A stretch of DNA of 64,000 nt from Paraglaciecola arctica BSs20135 (GTDB lineage Bacteria > Pseudomonadota > Gammaproteobacteria > Enterobacterales > Alteromonadaceae): NCBI RefSeq assembly GCF_000314995.1, contig NZ_BAEO01000025.1, forward strand, positions 1 through 64,000. The letters are read 5' to 3'. Under the pieces are notes generated by a model. The model ran no database searches. It was given only the letters and a program-made list of their open reading frames with translations, and was not told the DNA's origin. The translations under genes and the position numbers were made by a program. Position 1 is the stretch's first letter. Every line of letters begins with the position of its first letter. This document shows positions 8,297 through 17,556 of the stretch, piece by piece.

Positions 8297-9280
8297 ATGT
8301 CTACCGCACATGAAAAAATACAATTACAGGCAAATGTGCCTGAAAACTTATTTGGCAAACGATTGGATCAAGCTTTGGCCGAAATGTTCCCTGATTATTC
8401 AAGATCACGCATAAAAGAATGGATTTTGGCTGATTATGTCAAAGTAGATGGGCAAATTTTAAACAGACCTAGAGAAAAGCTGCTAGGTGAAGAGCTTATT
8501 GAGATTGATGCTCAAATTGAAATGCAAGTTCAACATAAAGGCCAAGATATTGATTTAAACATTGTGTTTGAAGATGAACATATCTTGGTGATTAACAAAC
8601 CCATGAATTTAGTGGTGCATCCTGGAGCTGGCAACAGCGACGGTACTGTTTTGAATGCTTTACTCAATCATGCACCGGAAATTGTTAACGTACCACGTGC
8701 TGGCATAGTTCATAGACTGGATAAAGATACGACTGGCTTAATGGTGGTCGCGAAAACAATTCCTGCACAAACCCATTTAGTCGAACAACTGCAGGCCAGA
8801 GAAATTAGCAGAGAATATGAGGCCGTGGTTGTAGGTACTATGGTAGCGGGTGGCACGGTTGATGAACCTATTGGCCGTCATCCTACCAAACGCACTAGTA
8901 TGGCCGTGCGTGAGTCAGGCAAACCTGCCATGACTCATTATCGGGTAAAAGAAAAGTTTCGTGCTCACACCTATATTAGATTAAAGCTGGAATCTGGGCG
9001 TACTCATCAAATTCGCGTACATATGTCGCATCTGCGTTATCCATTAGTGGGTGATCAGGCTTATGGCGGGCGCCCAAGACCACCAAAAGCTTGTAATGAA
9101 AATATGGTGAACATGTTAAGAATGTTCCGCCGCCAAGCTCTGCATGCTATCCAACTTGAATTGACTCACCCTGTGACGGGAGAATGGTTAAGCTGGCAGG
9201 CGCCTCTACCGAAAGATTTTGTGGAACTTTTAGAAGTATTGAGAGAAGACAAATCTGAGCACGGCAGCGGAGAAGTGTAA
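8297..9280 (+). CDS. rluD: 23S rRNA pseudouridine(1911/1915/1917) synthase RluD
   Basis: This enzyme makes three pseudouridines in helix 69 of 23S rRNA, needed for normal ribosome assembly and release. An S4 RNA-binding domain is at the N-terminus (GKRLDQALAEMFPDYSRSRIKEWI). The catalytic motif is GIVHRLDKDTTGLMVVAKT, with its aspartate in HRLDKDTTG, and the C-terminal signature is SGRTHQIRVHMSHL. The 327-residue length matches E. coli RluD (326). The pgeF gene follows after 2 bp, as in many relatives. Confidence 0.95.
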   Translation: MSTAHEKIQLQANVPENLFGKRLDQALAEMFPDYSRSRIKEWILADYVKVDGQILNRPREKLLGEELIEIDAQIEMQVQHKGQDIDLNIVFEDEHILVINKPMNLVVHPGAGNSDGTVLNALLNHAPEIVNVPRAGIVHRLDKDTTGLMVVAKTIPAQTHLVEQLQAREISREYEAVVVGTMVAGGTVDEPIGRHPTKRTSMAVRESGKPAMTHYRVKEKFRAHTYIRLKLESGRTHQIRVHMSHLRYPLVGDQAYGGRPRPPKACNENMVNMLRMFRRQALHAIQLELTHPVTGEWLSWQAPLPKDFVELLEVLREDKSEHGSGEV

Positions 9281-9282
9281 AC

Positions 9283-10050
9283 TTGCTGCAGCAGAATTAT
9301 ATTCAAGCTGCTTGGCCAGCACCTAAAAATGTCAAAGCCTTTACTAGTTGCAGAAGTGGAGGTTTTAGTCAGCCACCCTACGAATCGTTTAATTTGGCAC
9401 AACACGTTGGCGACGATCAAGATTTAGTTAATAAAAATCGTCAACTGTTGCCTAATTATCAGAACTTTACCTGGTTAAATCAAACCCACAGTAATATCTG
9501 TGTAGATTTAGGACAGAGCGGCAAAGTTACGGATGGGGCACTTCAAGGTGATGCTTGTTTTTCTTCCATAAAAAATCAAGTTTGTGCTGTCATGACTGCA
9601 GATTGTTTGCCGATTTTGTTTTGCGATCAGCAAGGTACTTGTGTTGCGGCAGTGCATGCTGGTTGGCGTGGATTAGCGAACGGCGTGATAGAAAATACCG
9701 TGTCGAATATGCCGGTTAATTCAAAGTCGCTTATGGCTTGGATGGGGCCGGCTATTAGCCAAAGACATTTTGAAGTCGGAAAAGAGATAAAAGAAACCTT
9801 TATTGATTACCCACAAGCTTTTAGTCGCAATAACAAAATGCCTGAAAACAAATATTTTGCTGACCTGTATGCCATAGCTAAGCAGAAAATGATGACTTTA
9901 GGGATCTCTCAGGTTTTTGGTGGCGACTATTGTACTTATCAACAGTCTGAGTTGTTTTTCTCCCATCGCCGAGCCACACATCAATCCTCATCAGAGGCAA
10001 ATCATATAGCCACAACGGGCAGAATAGTCAGTGCTATTTATCTTGTTTGA
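9283..10050 (+). CDS. pgeF: Purine nucleoside phosphorylase/laccase-domain protein PgeF (YfiH)
   Basis: This 255-residue protein belongs to the YfiH/PgeF family. Family markers are SCRSGGFSQPPYESFNLAQHVGDD near the start, TADCLPILFCD, the metal-binding AAVHAGWRGLANGVIENT, and FFSHRRATHQSS at the end. The conserved Cys/His set of the family is present (TADCLP, HAGW, DYCTYQ). In E. coli the protein is linked to editing of peptidoglycan precursors, while purified homologues cleave purine nucleosides. The start is a TTG 2 bp after the rluD stop, so it is probably translationally coupled. Confidence 0.88.
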   Translation: MLQQNYIQAAWPAPKNVKAFTSCRSGGFSQPPYESFNLAQHVGDDQDLVNKNRQLLPNYQNFTWLNQTHSNICVDLGQSGKVTDGALQGDACFSSIKNQVCAVMTADCLPILFCDQQGTCVAAVHAGWRGLANGVIENTVSNMPVNSKSLMAWMGPAISQRHFEVGKEIKETFIDYPQAFSRNNKMPENKYFADLYAIAKQKMMTLGISQVFGGDYCTYQQSELFFSHRRATHQSSSEANHIATTGRIVSAIYLV

Positions 10051-10194
10051 TATTTGTCACTTAAATTTGATCTTCATCATTAAATTTCATTAGTCATCAG
10101 TTATTAATACTAATCATTAACTTTTGGTTTATATACGGGGTTTAGTTTGCTTGAGATTATATCCATACAAAATGTAATGTCTTTCTTCAGCAGA

Positions 10195-10224
10195 CTTGAT
10201 TAGTACGTAAATTGTACCCATAAC
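10195..10224 (+). promoter_or_regulatory. Sigma-32-like heat-shock promoter of clpB
   Basis: CTTGATT (10195-10201), a 15-nt spacer and CCCATAAC (10217-10224) fit the sigma-32 pattern CTTGAAA-N13-17-CCCCATNT with a few mismatches. The start would be near 10230, about 26 nt before the clpB ATG, which has TGGAG as ribosome-binding site. Confidence 0.6.
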
Positions 10225-10255
10225 CAAACTATCAAAACCTCAGTGGAGTAATTTT

Positions 10256-12826
10256 ATGCGCTTAGATAGTTTTACCAGTAAATTTCAGACGGCTCTGTCC
10301 GAAGCCCAATCTTTGGCATTGGGACGTGACCATCAATACATAGAACCTGTACATGTAATGACAGCCTTGCTTAATCAGCAAGGCGGCTCAGTTCGCCCGT
10401 TATTTGATAATGCCAATATCAACGTTAATAGTTTACGTTCTGCCTTGTCAAACGCTGTGGACAAACTGCCTCGGGTTGAAGGGACAGGTGGAGATGTGCA
10501 ACTGGGGAAAAGTACCGTTGTATTGCTTAATTTATGCGACAAAATTGCACAAAAGCGTAAAGATGATTACATCACTTCAGAAATATTTGTTTTGGCAGCT
10601 TTACAAGATAAAGGCAGTTTAGGAGAGTTACTTAAGCTATCCGGTGCTAATCAAGAAAATATTGAAAAAGCCATTGAGAAAATGCGTGGTGGTCAAAAAG
10701 TCACGGATCCTAATGCAGAAGATGTGCGTCAAGCACTCGACAAATTCACAACTGACTTAACTGAGCGAGCCGAGCAAGGAAAGTTAGATCCTGTTATTGG
10801 TAGAGACGATGAAATACGTCGTACTATTCAAGTATTACAGCGTCGCACTAAAAATAACCCAGTACTCATTGGTGAGCCAGGCGTAGGTAAAACGGCTATT
10901 GCTGAAGGCTTAGCTCAGCGCATTATAAACGGCGAAGTGCCTGAAGGATTAAAAAATAAGCGTGTGTTGTCCCTTGATATGGGCTCATTGATAGCAGGTG
11001 CAAAATTTCGTGGTGAGTTTGAAGAACGTTTAAAAGCCGTGCTAAATGAACTCAGCAAGGAAGAAGGTCGAGTCATTTTATTCATCGATGAATTGCACAC
11101 TATGGTTGGTGCTGGCAAAGGTGAGGGGGCTATGGATGCAGGCAACATGCTTAAGCCGGCCTTGGCTAGAGGAGAGTTACATTGTGTAGGTGCGACCACC
11201 TTAAATGAATATCGCCAGTATATTGAGAAAGATGCAGCACTGGAGCGTCGCTTTCAAAAAGTATTAGTAGAAGAACCTAGTGTGGAAGATACCATTGCCA
11301 TATTACGGGGTTTAAAAGAACGCTATGAATTACATCACTCAGTTGAGATCACCGATCCGGCAATTGTAGCCGCGGCATCTTTATCCCACAGATATATTAG
11401 TGATAGGCAACTACCTGATAAAGCTATTGATCTTATTGACGAAGCGGCATCGAGTATTCGATTGCAAATGGACTCAAAACCTGAAGATATGGATAAGCTT
11501 GAACGGCGGATCATTCAGCTTAAACTCGAAGAGCAAGCTCTCGCTAAAGAAAAGGATGAGGCGAGTCACAAACGTTTGGAAATCATCGAATTAGAGCGTG
11601 AGCAAGCTGAACATAAATTTTCAGAGTTTGAAAAAATCTGGGTAGCAGAAAAGCAAGCTATGCAAGGAACACAGACAATTCGTTCTGAACTCGAACAAGC
11701 TAAATTAGATTTGGAAATTGCCCGAAGAGCCTCTGATTTAAGCCGCATGTCTGAATTACAATATGGCAGAATTCCTGAGCTTGAGGCTAAATTAGAATTA
11801 GCTACTGAGTCTGAAACTCAAGAAACTACCTTACTGAAAAATAAGGTGACCGAGAGTGAGATTGCCGATGTTCTGTCTCGCTGGACAGGTATACCTGTAT
11901 CCAAAATGCTTGAAGGCGAAAAAGCGAAATTACTATCAATGGAAAAGGCTTTGCATAAGCGTGTAGTCGGGCAGAGTGAAGCGGTCACTGCAGTATCCAA
12001 TGCTATTCGTCGCTCACGAGCTGGTCTATCAGATCCTAACCGTCCTATTGGTTCTTTTTTATTTTTAGGTCCAACAGGTGTCGGTAAAACAGAGCTTTGC
12101 AAAACCTTGGCTGGATTCTTGTTTGATACTGAAGATGCCATGATCCGTATCGATATGTCGGAATTTATGGAAAAACACTCAGTGGCTCGTATGGTTGGAG
12201 CGCCTCCTGGGTATGTGGGTTATGAAGAAGGTGGGTATTTAACCGAAGCTGTTAGACGTAAACCTTATTCAGTCATTTTGCTCGATGAGGTTGAAAAAGC
12301 TCATCCAGACGTTTTTAATGTTTTACTGCAGGTTCTCGATGACGGCAGGTTAACTGATGGTCAAGGTCGCACTGTCGACTTTAAGAATACAGTGATCATT
12401 ATGACCTCAAACCTTGGTTCAGATATTATCCAAGAGGTCAGCGGTGAAAGTAATTATCAACAAATGAAAAGTTTAGTGATGACAGCTGTCAATGACCATT
12501 TCAGACCTGAATTTCTTAATCGAGTGGATGATATTGTTGTTTTCCATCCTCTTGGTAAAGAACAGATCACTGCTATAGCTAAGATCCAGCTAAGATCTTT
12601 GAAAGAACGCTTGGCAGACAAAGGTTATAAATTGGAATTGAGTCCTGCTGCCTTGGAAAAAATCGCAGATGCAGGTTTTGATCCTGTTTACGGTGCAAGA
12701 CCCTTAAAACGGGCTATTCAAACAGAAATTGAAAACCCATTAGCTCAAAAAATACTATCTGGGGATCTGGCAAAAGATGGAACAATAAAGATTGATCTGA
12801 ATAACGATGTGCTGACTATTCAATAA
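10256..12826 (+). CDS. clpB: ATP-dependent disaggregase ClpB
   Basis: ClpB works with DnaK to extract polypeptides from aggregates. At 856 residues it matches E. coli ClpB (857). Visible in order are the N-terminal Clp repeats ([22 protein letters not shown]), AAA-1 with Walker [14 protein letters not shown] and Walker [16 protein letters not shown], the coiled-coil middle domain (about residues 400-530, from [20 protein letters not shown] onward), AAA-2 with [15 protein letters not shown] and [15 protein letters not shown], and the C-terminal [10 protein letters not shown] segment. The pore motif is in [13 protein letters not shown] heat-shock promoter lies upstream and no convincing terminator downstream. 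Confidence 0.97.
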   Translation: MRLDSFTSKFQTALSEAQSLALGRDHQYIEPVHVMTALLNQQGGSVRPLFDNANINVNSLRSALSNAVDKLPRVEGTGGDVQLGKSTVVLLNLCDKIAQKRKDDYITSEIFVLAALQDKGSLGELLKLSGANQENIEKAIEKMRGGQKVTDPNAEDVRQALDKFTTDLTERAEQGKLDPVIGRDDEIRRTIQVLQRRTKNNPVLIGEPGVGKTAIAEGLAQRIINGEVPEGLKNKRVLSLDMGSLIAGAKFRGEFEERLKAVLNELSKEEGRVILFIDELHTMVGAGKGEGAMDAGNMLKPALARGELHCVGATTLNEYRQYIEKDAALERRFQKVLVEEPSVEDTIAILRGLKERYELHHSVEITDPAIVAAASLSHRYISDRQLPDKAIDLIDEAASSIRLQMDSKPEDMDKLERRIIQLKLEEQALAKEKDEASHKRLEIIELEREQAEHKFSEFEKIWVAEKQAMQGTQTIRSELEQAKLDLEIARRASDLSRMSELQYGRIPELEAKLELATESETQETTLLKNKVTESEIADVLSRWTGIPVSKMLEGEKAKLLSMEKALHKRVVGQSEAVTAVSNAIRRSRAGLSDPNRPIGSFLFLGPTGVGKTELCKTLAGFLFDTEDAMIRIDMSEFMEKHSVARMVGAPPGYVGYEEGGYLTEAVRRKPYSVILLDEVEKAHPDVFNVLLQVLDDGRLTDGQGRTVDFKNTVIIMTSNLGSDIIQEVSGESNYQQMKSLVMTAVNDHFRPEFLNRVDDIVVFHPLGKEQITAIAKIQLRSLKERLADKGYKLELSPAALEKIADAGFDPVYGARPLKRAIQTEIENPLAQKILSGDLAKDGTIKIDLNNDVLTIQ

Positions 12827-12835
12827 AAAACACTT

Positions 12836-13006
12836 TTAAAGTTTCACTTCAATTAACATTGGATAATGATCTGAAGGTAAGCGACCGTTTAACGAGTCGC
12901 TTACCACTCCAAGTCTCTTTACTTAGAATTCGTGGCTAACAAAATATAATCAATAGGATATTGGGCATTGATATCAAAAGCTGTAAAGGTGAATGCTAGC
13001 CTTTAG
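12836..13006 (-). pseudogene. Decayed 3' end of an endonuclease/exonuclease/phosphatase family gene
   Basis: On the minus strand, about 13006-12925 reads AFTFTAFDINAQYPIDYI and then meets a stop. After a frame change near 12920, 12914-12836 reads RLGVVSDSLNGR and then LPSDHYPMLIEVKL with a proper TAA stop. SDHYPM is the catalytic Asp-His end of the EEP (exo/endonuclease/phosphatase) fold, and YPIDYI is the strand before it. Only about the last 55 codons remain and they are split by a frameshift; no matching N-terminal part lies upstream, where the mutarotase gene ends at 13034. This is an eroded gene relic, too broken for an intact open frame. Confidence 0.7.
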
Positions 13007-13033
13007 TTACCCACTAGTTACCCCGAGATCTGG

Positions 13034-13873
13034 TTATTTAATTACTTGTTCAAGTGTATGCGTGGCTTGCGGCGCGACTTCTTGCCACTGAGTCACGGCT
13101 GTTTCCACACATAACATCGTCAGGTAGCTGTCATCTGCCATATCGTCCATGCTGCTGGATTTATCTTGCCAAGGGTTCCATACCACTATGCTGTCATGAC
13201 CTGAAGATAGTATCCTAGTTTTAATCTGCTTATCGATGATGCTGAGGGTTTTAGGCTGCTCAATATGTACTCTGTCTGTTTCTTCGCTGAAGCAATATGG
13301 TTGCGGGGTATCAAACATTTGCAGACTACGAGTTTTATCAGAATATTGCTTAGACAAACCTAACAATTCGCAGTGTTTGATATCAGCAATGGCAAAATAA
13401 CTATGTAACGCGCAATTAAAAGTGAAAGGTGTATTGCCAAGGTTACTGGTAAGTAATTGAATTCTTAACTGCTGTCCAACATGTACCACTAAAGTAAGTT
13501 GTGCGTTACCTTCAAATCCTTCACCTGCAGTTGTTTGCGGTTTGAGGGTTATGGTGGTGCCTGTATCTGATTCTTCGGTATTGAGGATATCCCAGTTTTG
13601 TGCACGCACGTAGCCGTGAGCTGGTAAGTCAGTATTGCCTGAATGGCCGCCAAACCAAGGCCAGCAGATAGGTATGCCTCCTCGAATTGGCTTTTTTCCA
13701 TCGAATAAAGCGTTTTGACTTACCCATAAGCGTTCTCTACCATCATATTTGGGCTTGAAGCTTAAAATATGCCCTCCAAATAAAGATATTTCAGCGCTGG
13801 CAAAGGCATTATCAATGTGCAATAGCTGGATATTATCTCGTGTAATAATCTTTGTTGAATCAGTCAGTAACAT
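13034..13873 (-). CDS. D-hexose-6-phosphate mutarotase (YeaD family)
   Basis: This aldose-1-epimerase-like enzyme interconverts the anomers of hexose-6-phosphates. Family markers are GGHILSFKP, IRGGIPICWPWFGGH, LPAHGYVRAQNWDI, HSYFAIADI and VVWNPWQDKS, with the catalytic His in AHGYVR and Glu in CVETAV. The frame opens at 13936, but those first residues would be encoded inside the gapA terminator, so the ATG at 13873 (MLLTDSTKI) is the likely start, with AAGAG upstream. The position directly behind gapA on the same strand fits a glycolysis housekeeping role. It may be expressed from gapA read-through or its own weak promoter. Confidence 0.87.
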   Translation of the reverse strand: MLLTDSTKIITRDNIQLLHIDNAFASAEISLFGGHILSFKPKYDGRERLWVSQNALFDGKKPIRGGIPICWPWFGGHSGNTDLPAHGYVRAQNWDILNTEESDTGTTITLKPQTTAGEGFEGNAQLTLVVHVGQQLRIQLLTSNLGNTPFTFNCALHSYFAIADIKHCELLGLSKQYSDKTRSLQMFDTPQPYCFSEETDRVHIEQPKTLSIIDKQIKTRILSSGHDSIVVWNPWQDKSSSMDDMADDSYLTMLCVETAVTQWQEVAPQATHTLEQVIK

Positions 13874-13901
13874 GTGAACTCTTAATAAGGGCGATAGATC
13901 A

Positions 13902-13931
13902 AAAAAAGGCGACTTAGATAGTCGCCTTTTT
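13902..13931 (-). terminator. gapA terminator
   Basis: The stem GGCGAC/GTCGCC (13908-13913 with 13921-13926), loop TTAGATA, has an A-run on the left that is the T-tract on the minus strand. It lies 60 bp past the gapA stop and overlaps the over-long reading frame of the mutarotase gene. Confidence 0.85.
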
Positions 13932-13986
13932 AACATATTTTAGTAGTCAAATTACATCTCTAATGAATGTAAATTAGCTAGAATAT

Positions 13987-14985
<999 letters not shown>

Positions 14986-15071
14986 TTAATCCCCTATGCT
15001 TTTTTTAAACCAATTATTCAAATAAGTTTATTACGAAAGGTGATAACACCCTTCTGAAATATAATTACAAA

Positions 15072-15100
15072 ATTATGGACTAAATCGCCGAATAAGGCAA
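15072..15100 (-). promoter_or_regulatory. Sigma-70 promoter of gapA
   Basis: On the minus strand TTGCCT (-35, complement of 15095-15100) and CATAAT (-10, complement of 15072-15077) are separated by 17 nt. The start would be near 15065, giving a leader of about 80 nt before the gapA ATG. Confidence 0.5.
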
Positions 15101-15116
15101 AATATTCACGGAAATA

Positions 15117-15131
15117 TGTTATTTAATTACA
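15117..15131. promoter_or_regulatory. Candidate HexR operator in the gapA/malQ divergent region
   Basis: TGTTATTTAATTACA matches 13 of 15 positions of the palindrome TGTAATTAAATTACA reported for HexR in gammaproteobacteria, a regulator of glycolytic genes including GAPDH. It lies just upstream of the gapA -35. The rest of the 329-bp gap between gapA and malQ (14983-15311) holds the gapA promoter and the AGGA site of malQ; no malQ promoter was assigned. Confidence 0.4.
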
Positions 15132-15311
15132 ATATGGTCATTGCAAACGTATTCATAGCCACCAATGATAGGTTTTCGCTGATAATGAATTGTAGGTCAA
15201 TACGTTCTAGTAAGGCGATATACCATTGTTAAATATCACTCCTTAATTCAAGGTAAACATAAAAGGCCAATGGGCCCTAGTCAAATAGCACAGCACAGGA
15301 ATTAAATTTTA

Positions 15312-17507
15312 ATGACAACTTCGTTACTCGAGCAGTTAGTGGAATATCGTGGTATTGAATCTAACTACAACGATGCTTGGGGCCACCCAACAACCATTGA
15401 TCCTGCAACAAAAAGTAAATTGTTGGCAGCTATGGGTTATCAGGTTAATGATCCCGATTTGTTACTGCAACAAGTTCAGGAGCAGAGTAACAAGACTTGG
15501 TTATCGGTGTTAAATCCTGTGCAGGTTTTACGTATTAAAGAGCAGTCGCAAATTACGGTTCGTCTTCCCATTGAGCTTGTGACAGATGAGTATGTAGCTA
15601 AGATTGATACTGAGCTAGGAGAAGCACTAGAGCATCGTTTTGTACCTATAGATGGTCAATTGATTAATGTAGTGCATATTGAAGATATTGAGTTTCAAGA
15701 ATATCTAATCGATATTCCCCTTGAGTTGCCTTTGGGATATCACACTTTATCTTTGGTGATAGATGACGATGTGTTGGGCAGTATGCGGCTGATTATCGCG
15801 CCTACTTCTTGCTTCAACCCTAAGGCACTGACTGAAGGTCAAAAAGTGTGGGGATTAAGTGTTCAGCTATATTGTTTACGTAGTGACAATAATTGGGGAG
15901 TAGGGGATTTTACAGACTTATCATTTCTTGTGGAAAAGTTGGCGAAACAAGGGGCGCAATTTGTTGGCCTAAATCCAATTCATGCTCTGTACCCAGCTAA
16001 CGCCAATTCCTGTAGTCCATATGGACCATCGTCTCGTCGCTGGTTAAACTTTATTTATATCGATGTCACTGCCCTTGATGGCTATCAACAAGCAAGCACC
16101 CAAGCTGTGGTCAAAGATGTCGAGTTTCAGCAAAAATTACAGCGGGCTAGGGCCACAGATTTAGTCGATTATGAGCTTGTGACTGAATTAAAGTTACGAG
16201 CGTTAGAAGAAGTTTTTGAATATCAAAATAGCCAATATCTAACTAAAAATACTAAATTGAACAAAGCTTTTAAGGCCTTTGTCGCTGAAGGTGGTGATAG
16301 TTTGCAGACTTTGGCTGTATACGATGCATTGCAAGAGAGCTTAGCCGCACAAGGAAAAGACTCTTGGGGTTGGCCTGTGTTTCCGCCGGAATTATCAGAC
16401 TTTCATAATCCAGCAGTCAAAATATTTACAAAAAAACATGCCAAACGAGTGAAGTTTTTCTTATGGCTGCAATGGCATGCAGCGTTACAGCTTGAATTGG
16501 CGAATCAAGTCGCACAAAAAAATGAGATGTTAATTGGTTTGTACCGCGACCTTGCCGTCGGAGTCAGTGAAGGTAGTGCGGAAATTTGGGGCAATAAAGA
16601 CTTATATTGTACTGACGCTAGTGTAGGCGCACCCCCAGATATTTTAGGGCCGTTAGGGCAAAATTGGGGATTGCCCCCTATGGATCCAGAAAAACTTTAT
16701 GAACAACAATATCAACCTATTATTGAATTGTTCGATGCCAATATGCGAGCCACTGGTGCGCTGCGTATTGATCATGTTATGGCGTTATTGAGATTGTGGT
16801 GGGTGGCAAAGGGTGACGATGCTAAAGAAGGTGGATACGTATATTATCCGGTAGATGATTTATTAGCCATTTTGGCTTTGGAAAGTCATAGGCATCAAAG
16901 TTTGGTCATTGGTGAAGACTTAGGTACTGTACCCGATGAGATCAGAATTAAATTAGCAGACAATGGCGTGTATTCTTATCGGGTGTTCTTTTTTGAACAG
17001 GCAAAAGATGGTGGGTTTTTCTCACCAGCCCATTACCCTGAACAATCTATGTCTACCCTTACCACTCACGACATGCCTACTTTGACCGGTTATTGGCATT
17101 GCGATGATTTAGCTTTAGGTAAAGAATTAGGGGTGTATCCTACTGAAGAAATTTTAAGTACTTTATATACCAGTAGACATGAGAATAAGCAGGCGATTTT
17201 AGATACTTTACATGGTCATCATTCGGTCAATGACGAAGTTGGCCGTGATGTGCATAATGTGGCTATGAGCAAAGCGTTAAATTTTGGCATGCAGCTACAT
17301 ATGGCTGGTGGTTCAAGTGCATTGCTCAGTTTACAATTAGAAGATTGGTTAGAAATGGATAAACCAGTTAATATTCCAGGTACGTTTAATGAATACCCCA
17401 ATTGGCGACGCAAATTAACGCGCAATTTACAGGATATTTTTGATGACAATTCATTAAATCATCTTGCGGCTAATTTAACAGAGGCACGAAAACACGCCTC
17501 GAAGTAA
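15312..17507 (+). CDS. malQ: 4-alpha-glucanotransferase (amylomaltase)
   Basis: MalQ transfers segments of alpha-1,4-glucan between chains in maltodextrin use. At 731 residues it is of the long proteobacterial type (E. coli 694), with an N-terminal extension of about 150 residues before the GH77 barrel. GH77 motifs are LYCLRSDNNWGVGDFTDL, SPYGPSSRRWLNF, GAPPDILGPLGQNWGLPP, the nucleophile segment ALRIDHVMALLRLWW, the acid/base segment VIGEDLGTVPDE, and TLTTHDMPTLTGYW. First gene of the malQ-glgB-glgX group; glgB follows after 49 bp that carry a hairpin. Confidence 0.94.
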   Translation: MTTSLLEQLVEYRGIESNYNDAWGHPTTIDPATKSKLLAAMGYQVNDPDLLLQQVQEQSNKTWLSVLNPVQVLRIKEQSQITVRLPIELVTDEYVAKIDTELGEALEHRFVPIDGQLINVVHIEDIEFQEYLIDIPLELPLGYHTLSLVIDDDVLGSMRLIIAPTSCFNPKALTEGQKVWGLSVQLYCLRSDNNWGVGDFTDLSFLVEKLAKQGAQFVGLNPIHALYPANANSCSPYGPSSRRWLNFIYIDVTALDGYQQASTQAVVKDVEFQQKLQRARATDLVDYELVTELKLRALEEVFEYQNSQYLTKNTKLNKAFKAFVAEGGDSLQTLAVYDALQESLAAQGKDSWGWPVFPPELSDFHNPAVKIFTKKHAKRVKFFLWLQWHAALQLELANQVAQKNEMLIGLYRDLAVGVSEGSAEIWGNKDLYCTDASVGAPPDILGPLGQNWGLPPMDPEKLYEQQYQPIIELFDANMRATGALRIDHVMALLRLWWVAKGDDAKEGGYVYYPVDDLLAILALESHRHQSLVIGEDLGTVPDEIRIKLADNGVYSYRVFFFEQAKDGGFFSPAHYPEQSMSTLTTHDMPTLTGYWHCDDLALGKELGVYPTEEILSTLYTSRHENKQAILDTLHGHHSVNDEVGRDVHNVAMSKALNFGMQLHMAGGSSALLSLQLEDWLEMDKPVNIPGTFNEYPNWRRKLTRNLQDIFDDNSLNHLAANLTEARKHASK

Positions 17508-17517
17508 AATAGACAGT

Positions 17518-17538
17518 GGCTCACTTATTCAGTGAGCC
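17518..17538 (+). other. Hairpin between malQ and glgB
   Basis: A perfect 7-bp stem (GGCTCAC/GTGAGCC) with a 7-nt loop lies in the short gap between malQ and glgB. It lacks a T-tract, so it is more likely an mRNA-stability or attenuation element than a full terminator. Confidence 0.45.
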
Positions 17539-17556
17539 CCCTACTAAGGCGAAAAA

